Source: Robertkochia flava (GTDB lineage Bacteria > Bacteroidota > Bacteroidia > Flavobacteriales > Flavobacteriaceae). Taken from it: DNA of 64,000 bases. Both the position numbers and the translations under genes were made by a program. Where the stretch lies: positions 434,001 to 498,000 of the forward strand of contig NZ_JAINZT010000005.1 in NCBI RefSeq assembly GCF_020166515.1. Direction: 5' to 3'. Each line of letters opens with the position of its first letter. Within the stretch, counting starts at the first letter, position 1. Shown in pieces: positions 33,896-42,401 of this stretch. The notes beneath the pieces were generated by a model. It had not been told where the DNA came from. It made no database searches and saw only the letters and a list, made by a program, of their open reading frames with translations.

Positions 33896-34807
33896 GTGTT
33901 GAAGATCAGGAAGTTTGCCGGGATAGATGTGGGCTCAAATGCGATAAGGCTGCTCATTAACAATGTGATCGAATTTCCGGACCACCGGGAAACCCAATTC
34001 AAGAAGAGTGCGCTGATACGGGTACCGGTGCGGCTTGGGCAGGATGTGTTTACTGGCGGGGCGATCTCTGATCACAATGTTGCCAGAATCCTGGATACGA
34101 TGAAAGCTTTCCGGTACCTTATGAAGGTGCACGGGGTTGAAAAATATATGGGTTGTGCCACCTCTGCCATGCGGGAGGCTGCCAACGGAGAGGACGTGGC
34201 GGAAAGAATAAAAAAGGAGGCCGAAATCCTGATCGAGATCATCGACGGTAAAAAGGAGGCGGCTATAATAGCATCGACCGACCTGCACCAGGTTATTGAG
34301 CAGGATAAGAACTATCTTTATGTGGATGTGGGTGGTGGAAGTACCGAATTCACTATTTTCAGTGGCGGAAAGATTGTGACCTCCCGATCTTTTAAAATTG
34401 GGACAGTTCGCCTGCTAAACGAAATGGTAAGCGAATCCTACTGGAAAGGTATAGAGCAATGGATCCGGGAGAAAACCAAAGCCTATCCGAAGATTTCCAT
34501 CATTGGATCCGGAGGAAATATCAATAAACTTTTCAAGATGTCCGGCAGGAAGCCCGGGACTCCGCTGTCTTATATTTATCTCAACGCCCAGTATCAGTTT
34601 TTGCAGGAGCTTTCTTTTGACGAACGGATCTCTGAGCTGGGTCTGAATCCGGACAGGGCCGATGTGATCATTCCCGCTACACGCATCTATCTTAATGCCT
34701 GTAAATGGAGCGGGGCCCGCAAGATCTTCGTGCCAAAAATAGGACTGTCTGACGGGATCGTTAAATTACTCTACAATCTGGAACTCGGCGAGCGCAGGCT
34801 GGTTTAA
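33896..34807 (+). CDS. ppx: Exopolyphosphatase / GppA-type phosphatase
   Basis: 303 residues of the ASKHA fold. FAGIDVGSNAIRLLINN is phosphate-1, LYVDVGGGSTEFTIF phosphate-2, and IIGSGGNINKLFKMSG the adenosine-like motif. Only the two core domains of the short Ppx/GppA form are present. It can degrade polyphosphate or pppGpp. Start GTG at 33896, 8 bases after ppk1; a kinase and phosphatase pair in one operon suggests balanced polyP turnover. Confidence 0.9.
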   Translation: MLKIRKFAGIDVGSNAIRLLINNVIEFPDHRETQFKKSALIRVPVRLGQDVFTGGAISDHNVARILDTMKAFRYLMKVHGVEKYMGCATSAMREAANGEDVAERIKKEAEILIEIIDGKKEAAIIASTDLHQVIEQDKNYLYVDVGGGSTEFTIFSGGKIVTSRSFKIGTVRLLNEMVSESYWKGIEQWIREKTKAYPKISIIGSGGNINKLFKMSGRKPGTPLSYIYLNAQYQFLQELSFDERISELGLNPDRADVIIPATRIYLNACKWSGARKIFVPKIGLSDGIVKLLYNLELGERRLV

Positions 34808-35385
34808 CCGTGTATGGTTTCTTTTTTACCGAGATCTTTCATGATCTCTGCTTCATAGGTTAACAGGTCCTGCCATTTTTGATCCACTTCCTCCCGGTTG
34901 CCGTATTGCCTTGCAAATTTAAGGAACATGGTATAGTGATTGGCTTCACTTATCATCAGCTTTCTGTAGAATTCTGCCAGTTCCTTGTCTGCGAGTTCTT
35001 CAGATAACAATCGAAAGCGCTCACAACTACGGGCCTCAATCAATGCTGCATAAAGCAGTTTGTTCACAAGATGGGTGGTTCTGCTTCCACCTTTAGGGAA
35101 AAACTTCATAAGTTGGTTTACGTATTCATCCTTTCGGTCGCGTCCAAGAACCCAGCCGCGTTCCACGATCTTATCGTGTACCATCTTAAAATGACTGATT
35201 TCCTCCTTCACCAGTGCGGTCATGGCCTGAACAAGTTCCGTATGCTCCGGAAATTGCACGATCAGTGAAATTGCCGTACTGGTGGCTTTTTGTTCACACC
35301 AGGCGTGATCTGAAAGAATTTCTTCAATATTCTTTTCCACGATGTTTACCCAGCGCGGGTCTGTAGGTAGTTTTAATCCAAGCAT
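34804..35385 (-). CDS. miaE: tRNA-(ms2io6A)-hydroxylase MiaE-like
   Basis: 193 residues of ferritin-like helices with the diiron ligands in the repeated ExxH patterns, HAWCEQKATSTA, EEISHFKMVHDKIVERGW, SCERFRLLSEEL and EANHYTMFLKFARQYG. It hydroxylates ms2i6A37 of tRNA. Start chosen at ATG 35383-35385 (MLGLKLPTDPRW), where the family begins; the open frame extends upstream to 35430 without conserved residues. Converges with ppx, overlapping by four bases. Confidence 0.92.
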   Translation of the reverse strand: MLGLKLPTDPRWVNIVEKNIEEILSDHAWCEQKATSTAISLIVQFPEHTELVQAMTALVKEEISHFKMVHDKIVERGWVLGRDRKDEYVNQLMKFFPKGGSRTTHLVNKLLYAALIEARSCERFRLLSEELADKELAEFYRKLMISEANHYTMFLKFARQYGNREEVDQKWQDLLTYEAEIMKDLGKKETIHG

Positions 35386-35580
35386 TTTATATCCGGTTTT
35401 TCCTTTTGCAAATTTATGAATTTTCTCCACCTCTGCCCAGTCTGCCTGTTATGCTCCTGTTAAAGGGCTATAACGATTAATTTAAGTATTCATCGAAGTT
35501 TAGGATACCCTCTGGTCAATATCTATAATTTTAAAAACCTAACATCTAGCGACTTACGCATTATTCACTAATATCTGATT

Positions 35581-36456
35581 ATGATTACCTCCCGAGATTC
35601 ACTCGTGCAACACGGTATGGCAAACGTGCTCGAAAAAATTCTCCACTCCGCCCTGGAGCCATCACAATTTCGATGGCTTGAGCAGCGCATGGGAGAATTA
35701 CTCAAGTCGCCTTCGGCCAGGGAGCTCTATTTGGCCTATACCCTGATCGGACAGAAGTTCGGAGTTACTCCTGTAGACCTTCAGGATAGTGAAGATGAAT
35801 TGTCTACCGATTACCTGGCGCATCATGAGATCAATCTAGCAGAAGCAGGCAGGCTCTGGTTGTTATTAAACGTGTTGCAAAATCAGCCGGAAGCCTATGA
35901 AAAGGCCGTTCAAAAGCTAATTGAAGTGGCCGATGGCCGGGAATTAACCACCTTTTTGAGGGACCTGTGGTTACTTCCCGCGCTTGAACATTTTTGTGAT
36001 ACGGCAGTCGAAGCCCTGAGAACCAATATGGTGCCTGTTTTTGATGCCATTGCACTTCATAATCCCTATCCTACACTGTATTTCAATGAACAACAGTGGA
36101 ACCAGATGTACCTCAAAGCCGCTTTTATGCAACGACCGTTACAGCAAATCGTAGGGGTGGAAGAGCGCGCCAATGTGGAATTGAGTCGTATTATTTCTGA
36201 TTACGCCCATGAACGCTGGGCAGCATCAAGGGAGATAGATGCCCGTATCTGGAGGCCTGTAGCCTTTGCTCCGGCCCCCGGTACCCTGGAAGACATCAGG
36301 AAATTATTAAAACAAGGCAGCCAGGCCGAAATCCATGCTGCCGTTCTGGTAGCCGCCTCATCGGCAGATAAGCAATTAAGGGCTCTGGCCCTGGAGAGAC
36401 CGGATATTCTTGAACGGATAAAAAATAAAACCCTGAATTGGAACAACTTAAAGTAA
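35581..36456 (+). CDS. eboA: EboA
   Basis: 291 residues, largely helical, no catalytic motif (LVQHGMANVLEKILHSALEPSQFRWLEQRM ...). I assign EboA from its position as the first gene of a full eboA-F row, and because its length and helical pattern fit. EboA proteins have no known activity; in Nostoc the ebo genes are required for scytonemin precursor export. The 150 bases upstream hold the likely promoter. Only 4 bases separate it from eboB. Confidence 0.85.
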   Translation: MITSRDSLVQHGMANVLEKILHSALEPSQFRWLEQRMGELLKSPSARELYLAYTLIGQKFGVTPVDLQDSEDELSTDYLAHHEINLAEAGRLWLLLNVLQNQPEAYEKAVQKLIEVADGRELTTFLRDLWLLPALEHFCDTAVEALRTNMVPVFDAIALHNPYPTLYFNEQQWNQMYLKAAFMQRPLQQIVGVEERANVELSRIISDYAHERWAASREIDARIWRPVAFAPAPGTLEDIRKLLKQGSQAEIHAAVLVAASSADKQLRALALERPDILERIKNKTLNWNNLK

Positions 36457-36460
36457 AAAT

Positions 36461-37369
36461 ATGGAACATCAGTTAAAAATTATCGATCCTCATATTCATA
36501 TGACCTCCAGAACCACCGATGATTATGAGGCCATGGCTAAGGCAGGCGTGGTAGCGGTGATCGAGCCGTCTTTTTGGCTCGGGCAACCGCGTACCCAGGT
36601 AGGTTCTTTCCAGGATTACTACAGCAGCCTGGTAGGTTGGGAGCCTTTCCGTGCGAGCCAGTTTGGAATAAAGCATTATTGCACCATTGGACTCAACAGC
36701 AAGGAGGCCAATAATGAAGCCCTTGCAGAACAGGTCATGGAGCTGCTTCCCCTTTACCTGTTCAAAGATAATGTGGTTGCCATAGGCGAGATCGGTTACG
36801 ACGATCAGACGCCTCTTGAAGACCGGTATTTCAGGATGCAGCTGGAATTGGCAAAAGAGTTTGATATGCTGGTACAGGTACATACACCGCATCGCGATAA
36901 AAAGGCGGGAACCATTAAAAGTATGGAGGTCTGCCTGGAACATGGTTTGGACCCTTCGAAGGTGGTGATCGATCATAATAACGAGGAAACGGTGAGAGAT
37001 GTTCTCGACCGGGGGTTTAATGCCGCCTTCACGATTTATCCCAAAACCAAAATGGGAAATGAACGTATGGTGGAGGTTGTAAAAAAATTCGGCAGCGACC
37101 GTATCATTGTCGATAGCTCTGCCGATTGGGGGGTCAGCGATCCTCTGGCGGTGCCGAAAACCGCCTCCCTGATGCTTAAAAGAGGAATAGCCATGGAAGA
37201 TGTGGAAAAGACCTGTTATCGCAATGCCCTGGAGGTATTTGGTAAGAGTGGTAAGATGAAGGAGGAACACTGGGAGAACAACGATGGGATCGATCAGAGA
37301 AAACTCTATAATGACAATTCGGTGTTAAGAGGGCAGGAGCCCAGGGTAGATGCCGAAAAGATCGTGTAA
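36461..37369 (+). CDS. eboB: EboB, TatD-like metal hydrolase
   Basis: 302 residues of an amidohydrolase-type TIM barrel. Metal ligands are visible: HIH in IDPHIHMTSR, Glu in AIGEIGYDD, His in QVHTPHRDK, His in VVIDHNNEE and Asp in IVDSSADWGVSDP. TatD-like members hydrolyse nucleic acid or small molecules; the ebo substrate is unknown. 4 bases from eboA and 4 from eboC, so strictly cotranscribed. Confidence 0.92.
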   Translation: MEHQLKIIDPHIHMTSRTTDDYEAMAKAGVVAVIEPSFWLGQPRTQVGSFQDYYSSLVGWEPFRASQFGIKHYCTIGLNSKEANNEALAEQVMELLPLYLFKDNVVAIGEIGYDDQTPLEDRYFRMQLELAKEFDMLVQVHTPHRDKKAGTIKSMEVCLEHGLDPSKVVIDHNNEETVRDVLDRGFNAAFTIYPKTKMGNERMVEVVKKFGSDRIIVDSSADWGVSDPLAVPKTASLMLKRGIAMEDVEKTCYRNALEVFGKSGKMKEEHWENNDGIDQRKLYNDNSVLRGQEPRVDAEKIV

Positions 37370-37372
37370 AAG

Positions 37373-38275
37373 GTGAAGAAACTAAAAGCATATATACGAC
37401 TTACGCGTCCTGCCAATCTTCCCACGGCCGTGGCAGATATCATAGCAGGAGCCGCAGTAAGTACAGCACTGATCATGAATTCAGGAGGCCTTATGCCCGG
37501 CTCCCGGGAATTGGTGGCTCAGGTGGTGCTGCTGAGCATGGCTTCAGTGTTATTGTATGCTTCAGGTGTGGTGCTAAACGATTACTTCGATCGTGGGATC
37601 GATGCGGTTGAGCGGCCGGAGCGCCCGATTCCCAGTGGTATAGTTGCTCCTATGGCTGCGGCAGTATTTGGTTTTACGCTCATGGGACTGGGAGTGTTCA
37701 CCGGGTTTCTGGTTTCTCCTCTAAGTGGGATTCTGGGAGTCATCCTTGCCGTTAGTATTCTTTCCTATGATGCCTGGGCTAAAAGGAATACTACCCTGGG
37801 GCCCTTGAATATGGGGCTCTGCCGGGGATTGAATCTTTTACTGGGGATGAGTTTGTTTGGAGAGGTACAACTCTGGTGGATGGCCATCATACCCGTGCTC
37901 TATATCGGGGCGATTACCCTGATCAGTCGGGGAGAGGTGCAGGGAAAAAACAGGAATCACATCCTGATCGCCTTCTTTCTGTATCTCACGGTATTTGTTT
38001 TTCTCACCGGACTTAATAATATGGGTCAAGTCTCTTTTGTTTTTGTATTGCCTTTTCTTGTGGGTTTTGCGGTAATGACCATGGTGCCCCTGATGAAGGC
38101 CTACAGGCAAAACACTCCTGAAAATATAAGAAAAGCGGTACGAGCCGGGGTTATTTCGCTTATTCTCCTCGATGCCTGTATTGCAGTCATATTCGCCGGA
38201 TGGAGGGCTGGATTGAGTATACTGGTATTGTTGCCGGTATCCTTATTTCTCTCAAGACAATTTGCTGTGACATAG
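37373..38275 (+). CDS. eboC: EboC, UbiA-type prenyltransferase-like membrane protein
   Basis: 300 residues with about eight or nine transmembrane helices. The two Asp-rich UbiA motifs are seen: NDYFDRGIDAVERPERPIPSG (NDxxDxxxD) and YDAWAKRNTTLGPLNMGLCRG. It should transfer or bind a prenyl chain at the inner membrane; acceptor unknown. The start is GTG at 37373. Together with EboD it implies a prenylated, cyclitol-derived or related product, which is inference. Confidence 0.93.
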   Translation: MKKLKAYIRLTRPANLPTAVADIIAGAAVSTALIMNSGGLMPGSRELVAQVVLLSMASVLLYASGVVLNDYFDRGIDAVERPERPIPSGIVAPMAAAVFGFTLMGLGVFTGFLVSPLSGILGVILAVSILSYDAWAKRNTTLGPLNMGLCRGLNLLLGMSLFGEVQLWWMAIIPVLYIGAITLISRGEVQGKNRNHILIAFFLYLTVFVFLTGLNNMGQVSFVFVLPFLVGFAVMTMVPLMKAYRQNTPENIRKAVRAGVISLILLDACIAVIFAGWRAGLSILVLLPVSLFLSRQFAVT

Positions 38276-38291
38276 ATAAATCATATCAGTG

Positions 38292-39452
38292 ATGAAAAAA
38301 TATTCGAAATTGGAACAGGACTTTCAGGTAAGGCACCGCTATCAGGTGCACTTTACCAATGACCTGTTTGATTATAATAACCCGCTGCTTCAACAGCTCA
38401 TATCGGCTTCCGGTGCAGAACAACCTGTGAAGGTATTGTTCGTTATAGACGAAGGGGTGAGTAAGGCTCATGAATACCTTACGGATGAAATCTCAGCCTA
38501 TGCCAGGATGTATAATAATTCGATCACCCTGGCGGGCAAATTAATTGTGCCCGGGGGCGAAAGGGTGAAAAACGAACGGGAGTTTTTAACTACCGTACTT
38601 GAAGAGATTGACAAGCAAGGTATCTGCAGGCATTCGTTTGTAATTGCCGTCGGAGGTGGAGCTTTACTGGATATGGCAGGTTTCGCTGCAGCGGTGGCTC
38701 ACAGGGGGGTACGCCTTATCAGGGTACCTACTACCGTATTATCTCAGAATGATTCGGGAATCGGGGTGAAAAACAGTGTGAACTGGCAGGGTAAGAAAAA
38801 TTTCCTGGGGAGTTTTGCACCACCCTACGCGGTGATCAACGACTGGAACTTTCTCAGTACCCTCGATCAGCGGGATTGGATTTCCGGAACCTCCGAGGCC
38901 GTCAAGGTAGCTTTAATAAAAGACCCGGAATTTTTTCATGAGATCTGCAACATGGCCGAAGCTTTGAAAGAAAGGGATGTTGAAGCTATGAAAAAACTTA
39001 TTTATCACTGTGCGAGACTGCATGTGGAACATATAGGCGGAGGAGATCCATTTGAACAAGGGTCTTCCAGACCACTGGATTTTGGGCATTGGGCAGCGCA
39101 TAAGCTTGAACAACTCACCAATTTTGAGATGCGTCACGGAGAGGCTGTTGCGGTGGGGATGGCTATTGATATAACCTATGCTTATCTGAAAGGAATGATA
39201 GGGGCTCAGGACCATGGACTCATCGTACAAACCCTGGAGCACCTGGGGTTTGACCTGCAGATACCAGCGCATGTGGATTTTGAGATGCTCTTCGAAGGCA
39301 TCGGCGAATTCCGGGAGCACCTGGGAGGGGCTCTCACCATTACCCTGATATCAGGTATTGGGATTAAAAAGGATGTACACGAAATTGATAAGGAAGTAAT
39401 GAGTGAGGCGGTATATCGGGTACGAAACAGAATGTTTGTTAATCAATTATAG
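38292..39452 (+). CDS. eboD: EboD, 3-dehydroquinate synthase-like sugar phosphate cyclase
   Basis: 386 residues. The NAD site is VGGGALLDMAGFAAAVAHRG, VPTTVLSQNDSGIGVKNSVN follows, and the metal triad is retained: Glu in SGTSEAVKVALI, His in LDFGHWAAHKLEQLT, His in MRHGEAVAVGM. It belongs with the sugar phosphate cyclases rather than with housekeeping AroB because of these neighbours; the product may be dehydroquinate or an epi-valiolone-type ring. Start at ATG 38292, next to a GTG at 38289. Confidence 0.92.
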   Translation: MKKYSKLEQDFQVRHRYQVHFTNDLFDYNNPLLQQLISASGAEQPVKVLFVIDEGVSKAHEYLTDEISAYARMYNNSITLAGKLIVPGGERVKNEREFLTTVLEEIDKQGICRHSFVIAVGGGALLDMAGFAAAVAHRGVRLIRVPTTVLSQNDSGIGVKNSVNWQGKKNFLGSFAPPYAVINDWNFLSTLDQRDWISGTSEAVKVALIKDPEFFHEICNMAEALKERDVEAMKKLIYHCARLHVEHIGGGDPFEQGSSRPLDFGHWAAHKLEQLTNFEMRHGEAVAVGMAIDITYAYLKGMIGAQDHGLIVQTLEHLGFDLQIPAHVDFEMLFEGIGEFREHLGGALTITLISGIGIKKDVHEIDKEVMSEAVYRVRNRMFVNQL

Positions 39453-39456
39453 CATA

Positions 39457-40683
39457 ATGCTGGTCAGGAATAATTTTCATTTAAGTTACTGCACCAATAT
39501 TCACCCCGGTGAAGGATGGGAGCAAACCTGGGAAAATCTTCAGCGGTTTTTACCGGAAATAAAACAACGCGTTGCTCCTGATACTCCTTTCGGAGTTGGA
39601 CTCCGGCTTTCCAACAAGGCCAGTGAGGAACTGGGTACCGGGAGTAAGCTGGAGGCATTGAAATTGTGGCTGCTCGAACATGATCTCTACGTATTTACCA
39701 TGAATGGTTTTCCCTATGGCAGTTTCCATTTTAAGGAGGTTAAAGACCTGGTTCATGCTCCGGACTGGACTACCGATGACAGGCTGGATTATACCTTCCT
39801 GTTAATCGATCAGCTTGCATATCTTTTACCGAGGGGATTGTCCGGGAGTATCTCTACTTCTCCGCTGAGTTACCGCCACTGGTATACCTCTGATGAATTC
39901 CGGGAAAAATGCATGAAGAAGGCAGCGAAACAACTGGCACGGGTGGTTACCAGGTTATATGAGCTCGAACGGGACCAGGGGGTATACATTCACCTGGATA
40001 TCGAGCCGGAGCCGGATGGATTGATGCAGAACAGCCTGGAGGTCATCGATTTTTTCAGAGAATACCTGATCCCTATCGCCTCTGACCATATTGAAAACAC
40101 AATCGATCGCATGCCATATGATGCCGAAGAAATGGTACTTAAATATATTAATGTATGCTACGATGTCTGCCATTTTTCCCTGGCATATGAATCGCCGGCA
40201 AAGACCTTTAAACGCTTTTTGCAAACCGGGATAAGAGTGGGAAAGGTACAGCTCAGTTCTGCTTTAAAAATCATCCTGGACGGAAGATACGACCAGCAAA
40301 AGATGGAACTCCTGGCCGGTTTTGATGAGCCCGTTTACCTGCATCAGGTTACTGAACTTCGGGGAGATACAGTAAAGACTTACCAGGATTTGCCTGCGGT
40401 ATTAAAGAGTAAGCGAAGTTTTAAGGAGTTGCGGGCCCATTTTCACGTGCCTGTATTTCTTGAGAATTACGGACTTCTGGATTCAACACAGGATCATATT
40501 CTGGCTACCCTGGAATACCTCAAAAAGCACGACAGGGTTTGTGAACACCTGGAGGTGGAAACCTATACCTGGGAGGTACTGCCGGAAGATATGAAAACCA
40601 GCGTTGAAGAATGTATCGAAAGAGAATTACTTTGGGTAAAGGAACACTTTAAATGCACCTATGAGGAAGACGGTTGTGATTAA
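39457..40683 (+). CDS. eboE: EboE, metabolite traffic TIM-barrel protein
   Basis: 408 residues. Xylose isomerase / AP endonuclease-like barrel: FHLSYCTNIHPGEGWEQTWENL at the start, GLRLSNKASEEL, FTMNGFPYGSFHF, LDIEPEPDGLMQN (Glu ligand), CYDVCHFSLAYES (Asp/His), YLHQVTELRGD. Substrate unknown; in the ebo model it acts with EboF on a transported intermediate. I chose ATG 39457 because the domain begins there and the longer frame from 39403 would overlap eboD. Its 3' end overlaps eboF by 23 bases. Confidence 0.92.
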   Translation: MLVRNNFHLSYCTNIHPGEGWEQTWENLQRFLPEIKQRVAPDTPFGVGLRLSNKASEELGTGSKLEALKLWLLEHDLYVFTMNGFPYGSFHFKEVKDLVHAPDWTTDDRLDYTFLLIDQLAYLLPRGLSGSISTSPLSYRHWYTSDEFREKCMKKAAKQLARVVTRLYELERDQGVYIHLDIEPEPDGLMQNSLEVIDFFREYLIPIASDHIENTIDRMPYDAEEMVLKYINVCYDVCHFSLAYESPAKTFKRFLQTGIRVGKVQLSSALKIILDGRYDQQKMELLAGFDEPVYLHQVTELRGDTVKTYQDLPAVLKSKRSFKELRAHFHVPVFLENYGLLDSTQDHILATLEYLKKHDRVCEHLEVETYTWEVLPEDMKTSVEECIERELLWVKEHFKCTYEEDGCD

Positions 40684-42061
40684 TATCGTTGGCTTATCTC
40701 CTTCTTTGTTAGGAGAAAACACCCCGTTTTTGAATGATTTTCTCAGTCGGGGAAGCATGACGCGGATCCGACCGGCTTTCCCGGCTGTAACCTGTACGGC
40801 ACAGTCTGCTTATTTAACCGGAAAATTACCGGCGCAACACGGTATTGTAGGTAATGGGTGGTATTTTAAAGAGGAGTTGGAAATTAAATTCTGGAGACAG
40901 AGCAACCGGCTGGTACAGAGCGCTAAGATCTGGGAGACCCTTAAGGAAAGAGACGCGGAGTTTACCTGCGCCAATTTGTTCTGGTGGTATAATATGTACT
41001 CTTCTGCAGATTATTCGGTGACCCCGAGACCTAATTACCTGGCCGACGGGAGAAAAATTCCGGATGTATACAGCCATCCGGCCGATCTCCGAAATCACCT
41101 GCAACAGAAGCTCGGCCGTTTTCCTCTTTTTAAGTTCTGGGGTCCGGCAACAGATATCACCTCTTCAAAGTGGATCGCCAATGCGGCCGTCGAGGTAGAT
41201 AAAAAGTACGACCCGACCCTCACCCTTGTATACCTGCCACATCTGGATTACAACTTGCAGCGCTGGGGGACAGACCCCGGGAAAGTAGGGAAGGACCTGC
41301 AGGAGATCGACCGCCTGGTCCGGGATCTTGTGGGTTGGTATGAAAAGAAAAATGCACAGGTGGTTTTACTTTCTGAATATGGAATTACCGATGTTCGGCA
41401 CCCTGTTCACCTTAACCGCACCTTGCGTGAAATGGGGCTGTTGGCAGTGAGGGAAGAGCGTGGCCGGGAGTTACTGGATGCAGGAGCCAGCCAGGCTTTT
41501 GCCGTTGCAGATCACCAGGTAGCCCATATTTATGTAAAAGACCAAGGATCCGTTGAGACCCTGGCCCGTAAGCTTGGGGCGCTCGATGGGGTGGATAAGA
41601 TCTGGTACGGGGAGCAACGGCGTGAGGTAGGCCTGAAGCACGACAGGGCAGGAGATATCGTGGTAAGTGCTGATAAAGACAGCTGGATTACGTATTATTA
41701 CTGGTTTGATGATGCTAAAGCTCCTGACTTTGCACCTACGGTTGATATTCACAGAAAACCCGGTTATGATCCTGTGGAGATGTTTACCGATCCGGACAAG
41801 TCGTTGATGCCGCTGAGGATCTTATGGAAGTTGTTAAAAAGGAAGCTGGGATTTCGGGTCTTAATGGATGTTATCCCCCTCAAGCCGGAATTGGTAAAAG
41901 GTTCTCACGGAAGAGTTCCCGAAGATAAAAACTTCTATCCCCTGGCGATGTCCAACTCCGGAATTTTCGAAGACACAGAGGAAATCGCTGCCGAGGAGAT
42001 TTACGATATCATTTTAAACCTGGTGACAAAGTCGAAGAACTATGAGAACGTATGTACTTAA
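40661..42061 (+). CDS. eboF: EboF, alkaline phosphatase-fold phosphodiesterase/pyrophosphatase
   Basis: 466 residues. The nucleophile Thr lies in FPAVTCTAQSAYLTGKLPAQHGIVGNGWY; metal ligands are in LPHLDYNLQRWG, SEYGITDVRHPVHLN and the C-terminal SHGRVPEDKNFYPLAM. It resembles nucleotide pyrophosphatase/phosphodiesterases. No signal peptide is visible, so it appears cytoplasmic here. Overlaps eboE by 23 bases and TMEM220 by 20 bases. Confidence 0.92.
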   Translation: MRKTVVINIVGLSPSLLGENTPFLNDFLSRGSMTRIRPAFPAVTCTAQSAYLTGKLPAQHGIVGNGWYFKEELEIKFWRQSNRLVQSAKIWETLKERDAEFTCANLFWWYNMYSSADYSVTPRPNYLADGRKIPDVYSHPADLRNHLQQKLGRFPLFKFWGPATDITSSKWIANAAVEVDKKYDPTLTLVYLPHLDYNLQRWGTDPGKVGKDLQEIDRLVRDLVGWYEKKNAQVVLLSEYGITDVRHPVHLNRTLREMGLLAVREERGRELLDAGASQAFAVADHQVAHIYVKDQGSVETLARKLGALDGVDKIWYGEQRREVGLKHDRAGDIVVSADKDSWITYYYWFDDAKAPDFAPTVDIHRKPGYDPVEMFTDPDKSLMPLRILWKLLKRKLGFRVLMDVIPLKPELVKGSHGRVPEDKNFYPLAMSNSGIFEDTEEIAAEEIYDIILNLVTKSKNYENVCT

Positions 42062-42401
42062 GGCATTGGCAGTACTATTTGCCATTTTATTTATAATCTC
42101 GGCCGGCTTGCAATACAACGACCCGGATCCGGTGCTGTGGTATGTGGTATATGGTATAGCTGCGCTGATATCCCTGCTTTATGTTTTTGACCGCCTCCCC
42201 TTATGGGTGGCTGTGGTAATTGCTTTGGTATTTGTTGCAGGGGGCCTGATCTCATGGCCTGCTAAATTTGAAGGCTTTACCATAGGAGGAGGAGATATCC
42301 GTAATATTGAGGAAGGCAGGGAGGCTTTCGGATTATTCATTACAGCCCTGATAATGCTGATCTACGCTTTTTCACTTCGTAAAGGAAAAAAAACCGTTTA
42401 G
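42042..42401 (+). CDS. TMEM220-family membrane protein
   Basis: 119 residues with three or four transmembrane helices and the family's motif SAGLQYNDPDPVLWYVVYGIAALIS. TMEM220 has no known function. It overlaps eboF by 20 bases and is the last gene of the operon, so it may be an accessory of the ebo system. Converges with dnaX by four bases. Confidence 0.88.
   Translation: MRTYVLKALAVLFAILFIISAGLQYNDPDPVLWYVVYGIAALISLLYVFDRLPLWVAVVIALVFVAGGLISWPAKFEGFTIGGGDIRNIEEGREAFGLFITALIMLIYAFSLRKGKKTV

Noticed and set aside
36473-37270. 265-codon open frame opposite eboB
   Set aside because: Antisense shadow of a conserved gene, with no recognisable protein features.
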